Part shown: piece after piece, positions 6,871-8,122 of the stretch
How positions within the stretch are numbered: the stretch's first letter is position 1
Layout: each line of letters opens with the position of its first letter
NCBI GenBank assembly: GCA_018821745.1
Contig: JAHJLU010000821.1
Coordinates: 1 to 8,122 of the forward strand
Source: Myxococcota bacterium
Lineage (GTDB): Bacteria > Myxococcota_A > Polyangia > HGW-17
Length of the DNA stretch: 8,122 nt
Reading direction: 5' to 3'
Notes under the pieces: generated by a model
The model's database searches: none
Told to the model about the DNA's origin: nothing
What the model saw: only the letters and a program-made list of their open reading frames with translations
Translations under genes and position numbers: made by a program

Positions 6871-8030
6871 TATTTTATTTCCTGAATAAATTCTGCCATA
6901 TTAATCACCTCTTCAAGGTTCTCGGAACGGATCAGAAAGCCATAATTTCCCAGGGCACTGGAGAAGACACCCGCTATGGGCTGTTGATGAACAATCTTGT
7001 CCCCGAATAACCCCATAATCTCTTCATGGCTGTGGCGATAGGTTTTGGTAAATTTCTGGCCCACGTAGGCGCAGTGGTAGGGTCGAAGAACCTCCCCTTC
7101 AAAAACACCGCGCGCCACAACATTGGCATATTCCTCATAAATATTAATATCGTTTGCAAAATTAAACATGTCGGTGGTCAGGCCACCCGGAGGTCTCATG
7201 TTGACCTCCAGCGCCACCAGGCCACCCGAGGGCGTCCGGAAAAATTCGATGTGGAAGAATCGCTCCGTGAGCCCGAAGGCCTTGATGAGTCTGTGTCCCG
7301 CCTCCACCAGATCCTCGGGCAGTTCTCTCAGTGAATAATAATAAATATCAAGGTCTTCATTCACTGTCTCCATGACCCCTCTGGAGAACACGTGGGCGGC
7401 ACTGAAGACAACCTTGCCGGCCCTGTCGGTCAAGCCGTCGAAGGAGACAATCTGCCCCTGCACAAAGGCCTCCATGAAATAGGGGATGGGGGGTTTCGAG
7501 GCAAAAAACTGCTGCAGCTCATCTTTATTGTGAATTTTATAGGTTTTGAGCGCCCCCACACCGATGTCGGGTTTTGCGATCACGGGATAGCCCACCTTGG
7601 CGATGAAGGCCTCGCACTGCGCCAGATCTTCCACCAGAGCCCCACCGGCAACGGCCACACCCGCATCGATGAAGACCTGTTTCATCACTGACTTCTTCTT
7701 GATGCGCTCAATGGTGTCATTTTTAATACCATAAATATTAAAATCCGTTCGCAGCGCCGCCTCGGTCTCAAGCCAGTACTCGTTGTGGGACTCCAGCCGG
7801 TCTATCTTCCCGCCCCTGTGGGTTATGTATCCCAGGGCCCGCACCATTTGATCATAGTCGTCCATGCTCTCAACCCGATAGTACTCGGTGAGGCTCGCCT
7901 TGAGGGTGGGGGAGAGTTGGTCATAGGGAGCGTCGGCGATGCCGTACACCTTCACCCCCTTTTGGTGAAGAAAGAAGGCAAAGTTGGAAAAATTCGGGGG
8001 AAAATGGGGGGACAAGAAGCAATAATTCAT
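6870..8030 (-). CDS. ATP-grasp carboxylate ligase
   Basis: This 386-residue cytoplasmic protein has an ATP-grasp fold, which joins a carboxylate, activated as acyl phosphate, to an amine, thiol or other nucleophile. The N-terminal pre-ATP domain (about 1-100) starts MNYCFLSPHFPPN and resembles a Rossmann-like segment. The central lysine-bearing strand is IAKPDIGVGA (K153). An EAFVQG segment (187-192) fits the adenine-contacting hinge. The metal-binding end is HIEFF (E262) followed by LEVNMRPPGG (E275, N277, R279), close to the E-x-N-x-R-x-x-G pattern of carbamoyl-phosphate-synthase-like and amino-acid ligases. The frame extends 21 codons further, but ATG 8030 is chosen because AGAGGA precedes it at normal spacing and the folded domain begins there. 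It is the first gene of a two-gene unit with the esterase. I cannot name the substrate; peptide or amino-acid amide formation is a family-level inference. Confidence 0.88.
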   Translation of the reverse strand: MNYCFLSPHFPPNFSNFAFFLHQKGVKVYGIADAPYDQLSPTLKASLTEYYRVESMDDYDQMVRALGYITHRGGKIDRLESHNEYWLETEAALRTDFNIYGIKNDTIERIKKKSVMKQVFIDAGVAVAGGALVEDLAQCEAFIAKVGYPVIAKPDIGVGALKTYKIHNKDELQQFFASKPPIPYFMEAFVQGQIVSFDGLTDRAGKVVFSAAHVFSRGVMETVNEDLDIYYYSLRELPEDLVEAGHRLIKAFGLTERFFHIEFFRTPSGGLVALEVNMRPPGGLTTDMFNFANDINIYEEYANVVARGVFEGEVLRPYHCAYVGQKFTKTYRHSHEEIMGLFGDKIVHQQPIAGVFSSALGNYGFLIRSENLEEVINMAEFIQEIK

Positions 8031-8064
8031 TGAGTGTTCCTCTATTGAAAAAAACGACAGCACC

Positions 8065-8093
8065 GTTGTAAAACACCATGACCCTTTAAGCAA
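8065..8093 (-). promoter_or_regulatory. Possible sigma-70 promoter for the ATP-grasp/esterase unit
   Basis: Read leftward, TTGCTT (8093-8088) and TACAAC (8070-8065) are separated by exactly 17 nt and lie 35 nt upstream of the ATG at 8030. The boxes match the consensus at 3 and 4 of 6 positions, so the strength would be modest. The rest of 8031-8122 holds no gene that I can support. Confidence 0.35.
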
Positions 8094-8122
8094 AAGGATT
8101 CTGATTCCCCCGTCACTGATCC

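Noticed and set aside
8031..8093. 21-codon N-terminal extension of the ATP-grasp gene
   Set aside because: The AGAGGA site before ATG 8030 and the start of the folded domain both favour the shorter form, and the extension overlaps the candidate promoter.

Overview
The window looks like chromosomal DNA of a Gram-negative anaerobe with roughly half G+C. An indolepyruvate:ferredoxin oxidoreductase-like pair (iorA-iorB) points to an anaerobic or fermentative lifestyle. An ABC-F protein very close to E. coli Uup, and strong AGGAG-type ribosome binding sites, fit a bacterium such as a member of Desulfobacterota or a related lineage. This placement is an inference from gene content only. I see no rRNA, tRNA, CRISPR array, insertion sequence or phage gene.

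Layout. Positions 1-329 (minus) hold the N-terminal part of a small zinc-ribbon membrane protein that runs off the left edge. Positions 412-3971 (minus) form a probable three-gene operon, iorA > iorB > condensation-type acyltransferase, with 31-nt gaps at both junctions. Positions 3972-4203 are a divergent intergenic region with only weak promoter candidates. Positions 4204-6099 (plus) encode the ABC-F ATPase Uup. Positions 6124-8030 (minus) are a two-gene unit, ATP-grasp ligase > esterase-fold hydrolase, joined by a 1-nt stop/start overlap (TAATG) and convergent with uup.

How the genes may work together. IorAB families convert aryl pyruvates from aromatic amino acids into arylacetyl-CoA. The third gene of that operon belongs to the superfamily that moves acyl groups from CoA or carrier proteins onto alcohols or amines. 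The operon could therefore make an arylacetylated product rather than only feed catabolism. Its IorA lacks the C-terminal ferredoxin domain expected in the family, and IorB has no cysteine at all, so the electron path is unclear. The ATP-grasp/esterase pair looks like a small-molecule or peptide ligation module (ATP-dependent carboxylate-amine or carboxylate-thiol ligation plus an ester or peptide hydrolase/transferase) with unknown substrate. These two modules are the parts of the window most worth following up.
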